46,151 nt of DNA from Duganella sp. (GTDB lineage Bacteria; Pseudomonadota; Gammaproteobacteria; Burkholderiales; Burkholderiaceae_D): assembly GCA_026225475.1 (NCBI GenBank), contig JAMFSU010000126.1:1-46151 (forward strand), in the 5' to 3' direction. Made by a program: the position numbers and the translations under genes. How positions within the stretch are numbered: position 1 is the stretch's first letter; the number at the start of each line of letters is the position of its first letter. Shown one piece after another: positions 6,894 through 15,759 of the stretch. A model generated the notes under the pieces. That model worked only from the letters and a program-made list of their open reading frames with translations, was not told the DNA's origin and made no database searches.

Positions 6894-8714
6894 ATGGCTA
6901 ATCGTATTGAAGACTATGCGTTGATTGGAAACCAAGAGACGGTGGCGCTAGTCGGTCGTGATGGATCAATCGATTGGATGGGTATGCCACGATTTGACAG
7001 CCCCGCCTGCTTTTCTGCCTTGCTAGGTAACGCAGAGCACGGTCGTTGGCTCATTGCCCCCAGCGCCACGGTGACATCTATCACACGTAAGTATCTCGGC
7101 GACACGTTAATTCTGCAAACGCAGTTTGAAACAGCAGGAGGCGTTGCCATCGTGATTGACTTTATGACACGGCACGATGGTGCTTCCAATCTTATCCGGA
7201 TAGTTCGTGGAATACGAGGTTCCGTAGAAATGCATACGGAGCTCATTGTTCGCTTCGACTATGGCAGTGTTAAACCGTGGGTAGAGATGCAAAAGGACGG
7301 CACTCATCACTTTACTGCCGGCCCTGATCGGTTGGTTTTGAATACAGCCGTGAGCTTGCGAGGAGAAGATTTTCGTACACTAGGGGAATTCACAATAGCC
7401 GCAGGCGACGAGATCACATTCACACTGAGCTGGTCACCATCGTTTCGGGAATGTCCATCAACACCAGACGCGAAGAAATCATTGGGTGAGACCGAAAAAC
7501 TTTGGTCGGAATGGGCTTTGCCTTTGAAGTCATTTTCAACCCTGACAGAAGAGGTCAAACGATCTCTGATTACGCTGAAAGCGCTCGCGCATTGTGAGAC
7601 CGGTGGAATTATTGCCGCTGCCACGACATCGCTTCCAGAAAAAATTGGCGGCGCGCGCAATTGGGACTATCGATATTGTTGGCTACGCGATGCGACATTC
7701 ACACTCTATGCGCTGCTCAGTACTGGCTTCGTCGATGAAGCGCGGGCGTGGCGCGAGTGGTTGGTGCGCGCGGTTGCTGGCAGTTCTGAAGACCTTCAAA
7801 TTATGTACGGTGTCGCCGGCGAGCGGCGCCTGGATGAATATGAAATTCCCTGGCTTCCCGGCTATTTGAATTCTTCTCCTGTGCGTATTGGGAACGCAGC
7901 CGCATCTCAAGTTCAACTCGATGTTTATGGGGAGGTCGTGGATACATTGTATGTTGCACGCAAAGCAGGCCTGGCAGCCAATGACGCTAGCTGGGCGCTA
8001 GAATGTGCGCTGATTGCTCATCTTGAAACGATATGGGACCAGCCCGACGAGGGTATATGGGAAATACGCGGAGCCCGTCGACACTTTACGCATTCAAAAG
8101 TAATGGCATGGGTTGCTTTCGACAGGGCAGTGCGCTCTGCTAAAGAATATGGTTTGGACGGCCCTGTGGCGCATTGGTCCGCTGTCCGGGACAAGATTCA
8201 TGCGCAGGTCTGCGAACACGGATACGACAAGGAGCAACAAACCTTCGTGCAATCTTATGGCGACTCTGCTCTCGATGCCAGCCTGCTGCTACTTGCCGTG
8301 GTAGGGTTTCTGCCGCCAGAGGATGAACGTATCAAGTCCACAATTGCAGCAATTGAAGGGCGCTTGTTGCGAAACGGCCTCGTCATGCGTTATGACACCA
8401 ATACCGCAATCGATGGCCTGGCTCCCGGTGAAGGGGCATTCTTGGCATGCAGTTTCTGGCTGGTGGACAACTATGTCCTGCAAGGCCGTATCGATGATGC
8501 CAATGCGCTGTTCAAGCAGCTTCTTTCCTATCGCAACGACGTGGGCCTGTTGGCAGAAGAGTACGATCCGCTTGCAAAACGTCAGCTGGGAAACTTTCCC
8601 CAGGCATTTTCCCATCTGGCACTTATCAACACCGCCCATAGCCTTGCCAGAAACGATGGACCAGCGCAACAACGTGCATCGGGAAGCGAAGGAACGACGA
8701 CGCAAAAAAAATAG
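6894..8714 (+). CDS. Glycoside hydrolase family 15 (glucoamylase-like) protein
   Basis: Cytoplasmic-looking protein of 606 aa without a signal peptide. The N-terminal domain (IEDYALIGNQETVALVGRDGSIDW) and the (alpha/alpha)6 catalytic region with NWDYRYCWLRDATFTLYAL near residue 260 and GLLAEEYDP near 550, whose Glu is a likely catalytic base, identify GH15. Bacterial members hydrolyse alpha-glucans, isomaltose-type links or trehalose; the substrate here is open. ATG 6894 has a GAGG site 5 nt upstream. The neighbouring SDR remnant suggests an older carbohydrate module. Confidence 0.9.
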   Translation: MANRIEDYALIGNQETVALVGRDGSIDWMGMPRFDSPACFSALLGNAEHGRWLIAPSATVTSITRKYLGDTLILQTQFETAGGVAIVIDFMTRHDGASNLIRIVRGIRGSVEMHTELIVRFDYGSVKPWVEMQKDGTHHFTAGPDRLVLNTAVSLRGEDFRTLGEFTIAAGDEITFTLSWSPSFRECPSTPDAKKSLGETEKLWSEWALPLKSFSTLTEEVKRSLITLKALAHCETGGIIAAATTSLPEKIGGARNWDYRYCWLRDATFTLYALLSTGFVDEARAWREWLVRAVAGSSEDLQIMYGVAGERRLDEYEIPWLPGYLNSSPVRIGNAAASQVQLDVYGEVVDTLYVARKAGLAANDASWALECALIAHLETIWDQPDEGIWEIRGARRHFTHSKVMAWVAFDRAVRSAKEYGLDGPVAHWSAVRDKIHAQVCEHGYDKEQQTFVQSYGDSALDASLLLLAVVGFLPPEDERIKSTIAAIEGRLLRNGLVMRYDTNTAIDGLAPGEGAFLACSFWLVDNYVLQGRIDDANALFKQLLSYRNDVGLLAEEYDPLAKRQLGNFPQAFSHLALINTAHSLARNDGPAQQRASGSEGTTTQKK

Positions 8715-8757
8715 ACCGATCTGCAGCGTTTCAGGAGTTGGCCACCTTCGACCATGA

Positions 8758-9660
8758 TCAGTCCCATTCGCGCTGCTCCACATAACTGTGCAGGTACTGC
8801 ACGAATGCCTGGGCGGCCGGTGGCAGGCTGACATGTTGGCGTGAATAGACAAAAAAGCGGCGAAGGATTTGCGGGCTGCTCAGAGGTCTCAGCCGCAAGC
8901 CATACAAGTCGACCAATGAACGTGCGTACGGCATGCAGACGGTGATGCCTAGTCCGGAATGCACCATGCTTAAGGCCGTACTCATGAAGGCGACCTGATG
9001 GGCCGGCTGGATTGCCATGGCAGAGTGAGAAGCCAGCACCTCGCGACTGAGCTGGTCGGTGAATTGACCTTCCAGTGTGATGAGCGGATAGGCGGCCAAG
9101 TCTTGCCAGCCGATGTTAGCGCATGCCTCCAACGCATGACCAGCCGGGAACACCACCATGAAGGGCAGTTCGAACAGCGGATCGACCGCCAGCCCGGCGA
9201 CCGGATCGCGTTGCGGCCCGATGCCGATGTCGACTTCGCCGCTCAGTACATCACTGATCACATTCTCAACTGCACAGTCCTGCAAATGAATCTCGACATC
9301 CGGATGTATCCGGCGAAACTCTGCCAGTGCGGATGGCAACACCGTGCTGGCCATAAGTTGCGGTGCGGCAATGCGTACTAGGCCACGGCGCAGGCGCTTG
9401 ATGTTGTCGAGATTTTCCAGTGCGATATCAAGGTCGCGCAGAATCCGCACAGCGACCGCATGGAATTCGGTTCCCAGCTCCGACAGGTAAACGCGGCGCG
9501 TGCTGCGATCAATCAACCGCAAGCCAAGCTGGCTTTCCAACTCCTTGATGAGTCCACTCAGCGCCGATTGCGTAATGTGCAAGGATTCCGCCGCCCGTGT
9601 GAAACCGCCGGTTTGTGCCACAGCGACAAAGGCACGTAGCTGCCTGAGCGTTACATCCAT
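8758..9660 (-). CDS. LysR-family transcriptional regulator
   Basis: Protein of 300 aa with an N-terminal winged helix-turn-helix (LRQLRAFVAVAQTGGFTRAA, residues about 5-60) and a periplasmic-binding-protein-like effector domain (about 90-295). It is divergent from the fumarylacetoacetase gene across a 220-bp spacer, the standard LysR arrangement, so it probably controls the fah-MFS-maiA genes with an aromatic intermediate as effector. That role is inferred from position only. Confidence 0.92.
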   Translation of the reverse strand: MDVTLRQLRAFVAVAQTGGFTRAAESLHITQSALSGLIKELESQLGLRLIDRSTRRVYLSELGTEFHAVAVRILRDLDIALENLDNIKRLRRGLVRIAAPQLMASTVLPSALAEFRRIHPDVEIHLQDCAVENVISDVLSGEVDIGIGPQRDPVAGLAVDPLFELPFMVVFPAGHALEACANIGWQDLAAYPLITLEGQFTDQLSREVLASHSAMAIQPAHQVAFMSTALSMVHSGLGITVCMPYARSLVDLYGLRLRPLSSPQILRRFFVYSRQHVSLPPAAQAFVQYLHSYVEQREWD

Positions 9661-9671
9661 AAGATAATCCT

Positions 9672-9710
9672 ATAAATCGATTTGAAAAAACTGTTGGAAT
9701 GATAAATCGA
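9672..9710. promoter_or_regulatory. Candidate LysR operator, paired ATAAATCGA repeats
   Basis: ATAAATCGA occurs at 9672-9680 and again at 9702-9710, 30 bp apart (about three helical turns), just upstream of the LysR start and within the divergent spacer before fumarylacetoacetase. This fits a LysR tetramer contacting two sites on one DNA face. The rest of the spacer (9711-9880) shows no other clear signal. Confidence 0.5.
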
Positions 9711-9880
9711 AAACGGTTTTAATTCATGGGAGCCAGCAGTATTGAGGTAAGGGCATTTGTCTTATCAACTCACCTCATCAGCTGTCTGTGCCCGGCACGG
9801 AAAATCTTGAGCATCGCTCAACGCGCAATTGCTGGTTGCAACAGGTGGCTATAGTCCACCGATGACATAAGGAAATCTTC

Positions 9881-11206
9881 TTGAAACTCAATGAAACGCA
9901 CGATCCAGCATTGCGCAGTTGGCTCGCATCCGCCAACCTGGAAGGGGGCGACTTTCCGATTCAGAATTTGCCATTCGCCGTTTTTCGCCGTCCTCAAAGC
10001 GGTGAAGCCTGGCGTTGTGGCGTGGCCATCGGTGATCAGGTGCTTGATCTGGCCGCGCTTGGCGCGAGTGGCGTCTATAGCGCTGCTGATGAGGTCAATG
10101 CTGTCTTGCACGCGGCTGCCAGTGATGCGCTCAATGCCGTGATGGCGTGTGGGCTGACGGCACTTTCCGCGCTGCGCCTGACTTTATCGCGCAGCCTGCG
10201 CGAAGGTGCGGCGGTGCAAGCTGCACTGGCCGCCTGCCTGGTCGCGCAGGCCGATGTGGAATATCGTGTGCCGGCAAAGATCGGCGACTATACCGACTTC
10301 TATACCTCGATCCACCATGCCACCAACATCGGCAAGCTGTTCCGGCCCGATGCGCCGTTGTTGCCTAACTACAAGTGGATTCCAATTGGCTACCACGGAC
10401 GTGCCTCCAGCATTATCGTATCCGGCCAGAACTTTCGGCGTCCGGTTGGGCAAATCCTGCCTGCCGGTGCCAGCGCGCCGGTGATGCAGGCGACACAACG
10501 CCTCGATATCGAACTGGAATTGGGGGCATATATTGGCGTGGGAAACACCTGGGGCGAGGCCATTGCCATCGACGACGCCGAGTCGCATGTTTTCGGACTG
10601 TCGCTACTCAACGACTGGTCTGCGCGGGATATCCAGTCCTGGGAATATCAGCCGCTCGGACCTTTTCTTTCCAAGAGCTTCGCCAGTTCGGTTTCTCCCT
10701 GGATTGTGACGATGGAGGCGATGGCTCCCTATCGCCTGGCACCACCTGCGCGCGACAGCGCCGATCCGCAAGCGCTGGCCTATCTGGATGGCGCCGACAA
10801 CCGCGCCGCTGGTGCCATTAACCTGATGCTGGAGGTGCTGTTGCAAACCACACGCATGCGTGAACGCGGTGAAGCTGCTGTGCGTATTTGCTGTACCAAT
10901 TATCGCCATGCTTACTGGACGCTGGCGCAAATGGTGGCACACCACACCGTCAACGGCTGCAACCTGCAGACCGGCGACCTGCTGGGAACCGGCACCTTGT
11001 CCGGACCTGCTGCGACGGAAGCGGCGGCACTGATCGAACTGACCGCCGGCGGCAAGCATCCGGTCACATTACCGGACGGCGAACAACGGAGCTGGTTGGC
11101 GGATGGCGACACGATCGTCTTGCGCGGCTGGTGCGAACAGCCCGGCGCGGCGCGGATTGGTTTTGGCGAGTGCAGCGCGACGGTGCTGCCAGCTCGCCAG
11201 CGCTAG
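9881..11206 (+). CDS. fahA: Fumarylacetoacetase
   Basis: Protein of 441 aa that hydrolyses 4-fumarylacetoacetate to fumarate and acetoacetate, the last step of tyrosine/homogentisate breakdown. The length and layout fit full-size FAH: an N-terminal SH3-like domain (DFPIQNLPFAVFR) and a catalytic beta-roll with DYTDFYTSIHHATNIGKLFR, GYHGRASSI, LELGAYIG, LNDWSARDIQSWEYQPLGPF (metal and active-site residues) and GDLLGTGTLSGP. The start is TTG 9881 with AAGGA 7 nt upstream, and the N-terminus aligns with the usual LNETHDPALRSW. Homogentisate dioxygenase is not in the window. Confidence 0.95.
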   Translation: MKLNETHDPALRSWLASANLEGGDFPIQNLPFAVFRRPQSGEAWRCGVAIGDQVLDLAALGASGVYSAADEVNAVLHAAASDALNAVMACGLTALSALRLTLSRSLREGAAVQAALAACLVAQADVEYRVPAKIGDYTDFYTSIHHATNIGKLFRPDAPLLPNYKWIPIGYHGRASSIIVSGQNFRRPVGQILPAGASAPVMQATQRLDIELELGAYIGVGNTWGEAIAIDDAESHVFGLSLLNDWSARDIQSWEYQPLGPFLSKSFASSVSPWIVTMEAMAPYRLAPPARDSADPQALAYLDGADNRAAGAINLMLEVLLQTTRMRERGEAAVRICCTNYRHAYWTLAQMVAHHTVNGCNLQTGDLLGTGTLSGPAATEAAALIELTAGGKHPVTLPDGEQRSWLADGDTIVLRGWCEQPGAARIGFGECSATVLPARQR

Positions 11207-11256
11207 ACAGCGCCGCTGGCAATTGAAGAATAAAAATCATAAAGAGGAGACAGATT

Positions 11257-12582
11257 TTGAGTATTGCCCAATTGACGGACCAACCGTCCACCTTCAGCGG
11301 CACTGATGAAGCCATCTTTTCCAAGGTGGCCTGGCGGATTCTGCCCTTGCTGACTTTATGTTACGTGGTTGCGTTTCTGGACCGCATCAATATCGGCTTC
11401 GCACAACTGCAGATGCAGCAAACACTGGCATTCAGCAATGAAGCCTTTGCTTTCGGTGCCGGCGTGTTTTTCGTCGGTTATTTCATGTTTGAAGTGCCGA
11501 GCAATTTGTTGCTCGAGAAAATTGGTGCGCGAAAGACCTTGTTGCGCATCATGTTCTGTTGGGGACTACTGGCTTCGGCCATGATCTATGTACAGAGCCC
11601 CTGGCAGTTTTATACGCTGCGTTTCTTGCTGGGCGTATTCGAAGCTGGTTTCTTCCCCGGCATCATCCTGTACCTTACCTATTGGTTTCCGGCCGCCAAG
11701 CGTGCGCGGATGATCTCGATCTTCATGACCGGGACAGCGATTGCGCAACTGGTCGCGGGCCCGCTCTCTGGCGCGACGCTCAAGTACATGGACGGCTTCC
11801 TGCATCATCAGGGCTGGCAATGGTTGTTCGTCAGTCAGGGGTTGCCCGCGACCGTGCTGGGAGTGATCGTCTACGTGGTGTTGAAGGACAAGCCGGAAGA
11901 TGCTCCCTGGCTCTCTGCCGCTGAAAAAAGTGCGTTGCGGCGACACCTCGACAATGACCAGCACGGCGTGGCCGCAGCCCGCCACGACAAGTCATACAAA
12001 TCACTGCTGCGCGATCCCAAGATATATCTGCTGGCCATCATCTATTTCATGTTCCTTGGGGCGACCTATGGCATGAACTTCTGGACACCGATGCTGATCA
12101 AGAGCTGGGGTGTTCCGGATGTATTGACCATTGGCCTGCTGACCACCATTCCTTCCGCCTTCGGTATCGTCGGCATGATCATGCTTGGCCGCAGCTCGGA
12201 CCGCAGGGTAGAACGGCGCTGGCATTTTTTCATCTCGTCCGGTCTGGGGGCTGTGGGCATCCTCATAACCATTTTTTCCCTGGGCAATCTGGCGTGGTCG
12301 TTGGTGGGACTCTGCGTCATGTCGGTCGGAAAATTGTCGCAGACGCCGTTGTTCTTTACGACCGTTAGCGAATATCTGTCCAAAAAGACCGCCGCCGGAG
12401 GTATCGCGTTAGTCAGCAGTCTTGGCGCGCTGGGGCCTTCGGTCATTCCCTATCTGATGGCATGGATCACCCACCGCACTGGCTCGCAGGCCAACGGCCT
12501 ATATGTCGTGATGGTTTTGTATCTGCTGTCGGGCTTCTTGCTGCTGGCAGTCGTACGTGGTTCACGCCGTAATAATCAATGA
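11257..12582 (+). CDS. MFS transporter, anion:cation symporter family
   Basis: Integral membrane protein of 441 aa with about 12 predicted helices. The segment FLDRINIGFAQLQM after TM1, GARKTLLRIMFCWG, and RFLLGVFEAGFFPGIILYLTYWFP are hallmarks of the ACS family, which imports organic anions such as tartrate, phthalate or hydroxyphenylacetate. Its place between fumarylacetoacetase and maleylacetoacetate isomerase suggests an aromatic acid such as a homogentisate precursor. TTG 11257 is preceded by AAGAGGAG about 8 nt upstream. Confidence 0.9.
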   Translation: MSIAQLTDQPSTFSGTDEAIFSKVAWRILPLLTLCYVVAFLDRINIGFAQLQMQQTLAFSNEAFAFGAGVFFVGYFMFEVPSNLLLEKIGARKTLLRIMFCWGLLASAMIYVQSPWQFYTLRFLLGVFEAGFFPGIILYLTYWFPAAKRARMISIFMTGTAIAQLVAGPLSGATLKYMDGFLHHQGWQWLFVSQGLPATVLGVIVYVVLKDKPEDAPWLSAAEKSALRRHLDNDQHGVAAARHDKSYKSLLRDPKIYLLAIIYFMFLGATYGMNFWTPMLIKSWGVPDVLTIGLLTTIPSAFGIVGMIMLGRSSDRRVERRWHFFISSGLGAVGILITIFSLGNLAWSLVGLCVMSVGKLSQTPLFFTTVSEYLSKKTAAGGIALVSSLGALGPSVIPYLMAWITHRTGSQANGLYVVMVLYLLSGFLLLAVVRGSRRNNQ

Positions 12583-12626
12583 TCAATCATCAATGATCAA
12601 TCATCGGTTACCGGTAACCGGTAACC
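12579..12626. repeat. Direct repeats and palindrome at the end of the MFS gene
   Basis: ATGATCAATCATC occurs twice in tandem (12579-12592 and 12593-12606), covering the MFS stop codon. It is followed by GGTTACC-GGTAACC-GGTAACC (12606-12626), whose first 14 bp are a perfect palindrome. The array fills most of the 79-bp gap before maiA. It may be an operator or a slippage product that extended the 3' end of the MFS gene. Confidence 0.75.
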
Positions 12627-12661
12627 GCTATCAAAGCCAAATCGCTGGAGATACCCCGGCC

Positions 12662-13306
12662 ATGCTCAATCTTTACTCCTATTTCCGCAGTTCTGCCTCA
12701 TACCGTGTGCGAATTGCACTGCAACTCAAAGCCCTGGCGTTCAACACCATCCCGGTTCATTTACTGCAAGATGGTGGACAACAACACAGCGCGCGCTATC
12801 TCGAGGTCAATCCTGAAGGGCTGGTGCCGGCGCTGGAAGAGGGCGGTCATGTGATGACGCAATCGCTAGCAATCATCGAGTATCTCGACGAAGTGTACGG
12901 TGGCCACCGACTGCTTCCCGAGGATCCGTTGGGACGCGCACGCGTGCGTTCCCTGGCGTTGCAGATTGCCTGCGAGATACACCCAGTCAATAATCTGCGG
13001 ATTCTGGACTACCTCAAACTATCCTTGAAGCTCGATAAACCTGAAGTGCAACACTGGTATCGACATTGGATCAGCGAAGGTTTCCGCACGCTGGAAATAC
13101 GACTGCAATTGCCAGAAACAGGTTTGTGCTGTCACGGCGATCTACCGGGAGTGGCCGATTGTTGCTTGGTTCCTCAGGTCTACAATGCGCGTCGCTTTGA
13201 AGTCGATTTATCGCCATTTCCCAATATCGTCCGCGTAGCGGACCACTGCGAATCCTTGCCGGCCTTCCTGGCCGCCCATCCCGACCGGCAACCGGATGCA
13301 CCGTGA
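12662..13306 (+). CDS. maiA: Maleylacetoacetate isomerase (zeta-class GST)
   Basis: Protein of 214 aa that isomerises 4-maleylacetoacetate to fumarylacetoacetate using glutathione, feeding the hydrolase encoded upstream. The N-terminal thioredoxin-like domain has the zeta-GST signature SYFRSSASYRVRIAL, and the C-terminal helical domain includes CEIHPVNNLRILDYL and the GVADCCLVPQVYNARRF region. ATG 12662 is the natural start; longer in-frame extensions run through the repeat array. Maleylpyruvate isomerase is a close alternative, but the fumarylacetoacetase neighbour favours the homogentisate route. Confidence 0.9.
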   Translation: MLNLYSYFRSSASYRVRIALQLKALAFNTIPVHLLQDGGQQHSARYLEVNPEGLVPALEEGGHVMTQSLAIIEYLDEVYGGHRLLPEDPLGRARVRSLALQIACEIHPVNNLRILDYLKLSLKLDKPEVQHWYRHWISEGFRTLEIRLQLPETGLCCHGDLPGVADCCLVPQVYNARRFEVDLSPFPNIVRVADHCESLPAFLAAHPDRQPDAP

Positions 13307-13544
13307 GTCATTGGCCCGGCTTGCTGAGTCAGGGAGGTTTGTTGGAATATCGGATGATCCTTTTCGAGTTGGTGGGCTAGCTTGAAAGGTCCGGTAACCT
13401 GATCGCTTGAAGAAATGACGTTAGCGCAATGACAAATCGTGATCGGGGTGAATCCGCCAAGGACAAATGGCGCCAGTATTGCTAGTCTTTTGTTTAACAG
13501 GATGTAGTGCTGCGGCAGATGGCGATACTAGTAGCAACAGTCTC

Positions 13545-13589
13545 TATGTGCGGCAACGAACAGCGTCTTCAGATTCAATGGATCAGACT
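13545..13589 (+). promoter_or_regulatory. Crp/Fnr-like operator and class II promoter for arcC
   Basis: Operator TATGTGCG-GCAA-CGAACAGC (13545-13564) with a -10-like CAGACT at 13584-13589, 29.5 bp from the operator centre. The predicted start near 13596 gives a leader of about 250 nt before carbamate kinase. It belongs to the 12-member family described in the findings. The rest of the 13307-13845 gap holds only a weak lipoprotein-like ORF, which I rejected. Confidence 0.65.
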
Positions 13590-13845
13590 CATTATTCAAT
13601 TAAGTCGGACAGTAGCCGCGATGGCATCAGTAATGTAAGCGATGGCGATAGCGGGCAGGCTGCATCCATACGCAATCGGTGCACACCATGTCTCTATCTC
13701 CCAGGCACGATAATTTGACAAAGGGGTTCACGATGAGAGAACGCCGAACAGGGAGCCAGGCCTCTCCGGTCAATCTCGGTACGGTCGTTTCGGTGCGTGG
13801 CAGTGCTGGTGGCGACGTTAGGTTGACTTCTTCAGGAGCACGGTC

Positions 13846-14781
13846 ATGAAAGTAGTCGTTGCTCTGGGCGGTAACGCGTTGCTGCGCCGTGACCAGCCGC
13901 CCACGGCCGATAATCAATTGGACAACATCCGTCGTGCAGCCGTGCAGCTGGCACGTGTGGCCACACAACACGACTTGGTGCTTACGCACGGTAACGGGCC
14001 GCAAGTGGGGTTGTTGGCGCTGCAATCGGCAGCCTACTTGCATGCAGACGCGTATCCGCTAGACGTATTGGGGGCGCAGACTGATGGCATGATTGGCTAT
14101 CTGCTCGAACAGGAGCTTTCCAATCTGTTGCCTGTCACGCGTACGGTGACAACCTTGATCACACGCGTGGAGGTCGATCCGCAGGATCCCGCCTTCGGGC
14201 ATCCCAGCAAGCCAATCGGGCCGCTCTACACAAAGGAGGAGTCCGAACGGATTAGTGCGGATAAAGGATGGGATATGGCGGCAGATGGAGGTGCTTTCCG
14301 CCGTGTCGTTGCATCTCCTCTGCCGTTGCGCTTGCTCGGCCTGCAGGCCATTCGTTGGTTACTGGAACACGGCGCGCTCGTCATCGCCGCCGGAGGTGGT
14401 GGCGTACCGGTGGCGCGTGCTGGTGACGTAACTGGTTTGCACGGCGTGGAGGCTGTGATTGACAAGGACTTGTGCAGCAGCCTGCTGGCGCGCGAACTGC
14501 AAGCGGACATTCTTATCATCGCCACCGATGTGCCGGCGGTCTACATTGATTGGGGGCAGCCCACACAGCGCGCCATTGGTAAAGTGACGCCGCAGGCGCT
14601 GGCCAGCAAAGACTTTGCAGCGGGCTCGATGGGCCCGAAGGTTGAGGCGGCGAGGGCTTTTGTCCTCGCTACCGGTCAACGCGCCGTGATTGGTTCGCTT
14701 GATCAGATCGAGGATATGCTTGCCGGCCGTGCCGGAACAGAAGTCTGTCCAGCGGCGGCAGGTGGTGCAGACATGCTGTGA
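13846..14781 (+). CDS. arcC: Carbamate kinase
   Basis: Protein of 311 aa that makes ATP from carbamoyl phosphate and ADP, yielding carbamate. It is an amino-acid-kinase fold: [17 protein letters not shown] at the N-terminus, [40 protein letters not shown] and [12 protein letters not shown] near the C-terminus. ATG 13846 is preceded by AGGAG. No arginine deiminase or ornithine carbamoyltransferase gene is adjacent, so the source of carbamoyl phosphate is not shown. PPK2 follows 65 nt downstream and is probably co-transcribed. Confidence 0.95.
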   Translation: MKVVVALGGNALLRRDQPPTADNQLDNIRRAAVQLARVATQHDLVLTHGNGPQVGLLALQSAAYLHADAYPLDVLGAQTDGMIGYLLEQELSNLLPVTRTVTTLITRVEVDPQDPAFGHPSKPIGPLYTKEESERISADKGWDMAADGGAFRRVVASPLPLRLLGLQAIRWLLEHGALVIAAGGGGVPVARAGDVTGLHGVEAVIDKDLCSSLLARELQADILIIATDVPAVYIDWGQPTQRAIGKVTPQALASKDFAAGSMGPKVEAARAFVLATGQRAVIGSLDQIEDMLAGRAGTEVCPAAAGGADML

Positions 14782-14846
14782 TCGATGCCTGCCTCGATGC
14801 CATTAAACCTTTAAGGCGTATTTCTATCCATCGAGGAGAAGAAAAA

Positions 14847-15725
14847 ATGAGCAAGATGAGAATACAGATAAAGGATTTTTGCGTTCAAGAAGGGGAACAG
14901 GTCGATTTAAAAAAACGGCCGACAAAAGTCGATCCTGTTTATGGATCCAAAAAGGAGTACCAGAAACTTCTGGAATCGCACGTTGCGCACCTCAGTTCGC
15001 AACAGCATAAACACTACGCCTCCAATCAATATGCCGTTCTGCTGATTTTTCAAGCGATGGATGCCGCTGGAAAGGATGGTGCAATCCGGCATGTAATGTC
15101 AGGTATTAACCCGCAAGGTTGTCAGGTATTCAGTTTTAAACATCCGACGCCGACAGAATTGGAGCACGATTTTTTATGGCGCACCACCCGGGATCTGCCT
15201 GAACGCGGTCATATCGGTATCTTCAACCGATCCTACTATGAAGAGGTTTTGATCGTACGTGTGCATCCGGAGATCCTTCTGCATGAAGGAATTCCCGACG
15301 CACCGCATGACGATAATAGGCTGTGGCAAGATCGATATTGTTCGATCTTAAATTTGGAGCGACATCTCCACCGAAACGGTACTCGAATCGTGAAATTTTA
15401 TCTTCACTTGTCAATGGAGGAGCAACGCAAGCGTTTTCTCGCTCGCATTGATGACGCCGAGAAAAACTGGAAATTCAGCGTTGCCGACATCGTAGAACGG
15501 AAATTTTGGAAACAATACCTGAACGCCTACGAAGAGTGTCTTGGTGCAACCAGCACTAACGATTGCCCTTGGTATGTCGTTCCTGCGGATGACAAAGAGA
15601 ATGCCCGGCTAATCGTTTCTCAAATCATCCTCGATACCTTCGAAGGATTACACGTGCGTTATCCTGAGACAACTGCAAAGCGTCGTCGTGAATTGCAAAA
15701 GATCCGCAAAGATCTGATGAAGTGA
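14847..15725 (+). CDS. ppk2: Polyphosphate kinase 2 family protein
   Basis: Protein of 292 aa predicted to transfer phosphate between polyphosphate and nucleotides. It has Walker [18 protein letters not shown], Walker B-type [20 protein letters not shown] and the lid [18 protein letters not shown]. The single-domain length fits class I or III PPK2; AMP versus ADP preference cannot be decided by eye. ATG 14847 has GAGGAG about 8 nt upstream. Paired with carbamate kinase it suggests ATP regeneration when respiration is limited. It converges on the aspartate decarboxylase gene. Confidence 0.92.
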   Translation: MSKMRIQIKDFCVQEGEQVDLKKRPTKVDPVYGSKKEYQKLLESHVAHLSSQQHKHYASNQYAVLLIFQAMDAAGKDGAIRHVMSGINPQGCQVFSFKHPTPTELEHDFLWRTTRDLPERGHIGIFNRSYYEEVLIVRVHPEILLHEGIPDAPHDDNRLWQDRYCSILNLERHLHRNGTRIVKFYLHLSMEEQRKRFLARIDDAEKNWKFSVADIVERKFWKQYLNAYEECLGATSTNDCPWYVVPADDKENARLIVSQIILDTFEGLHVRYPETTAKRRRELQKIRKDLMK

Positions 15726-15759
15726 CGACGCAGTGCTCATGTACTACAAAATGTTTTAA

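Noticed and set aside
8715..8757. Terminator between the convergent GH15 and LysR genes
   Set aside because: No stem with a T tract could be found in these 43 bases.
12579..12606. CRISPR-like or mobile-element repeat
   Set aside because: Only two direct copies without spacers or cas genes, and no transposase or terminal inverted repeats in the window.
13467..13718. 83-aa frame with a lipobox-like LTGC, between maiA and arcC
   Set aside because: The arcC operator and -10 (13545-13589) lie inside it, the C-terminus looks arbitrary, and the ribosome-binding site is too close to the start codon. More likely a chance frame in a regulatory region.
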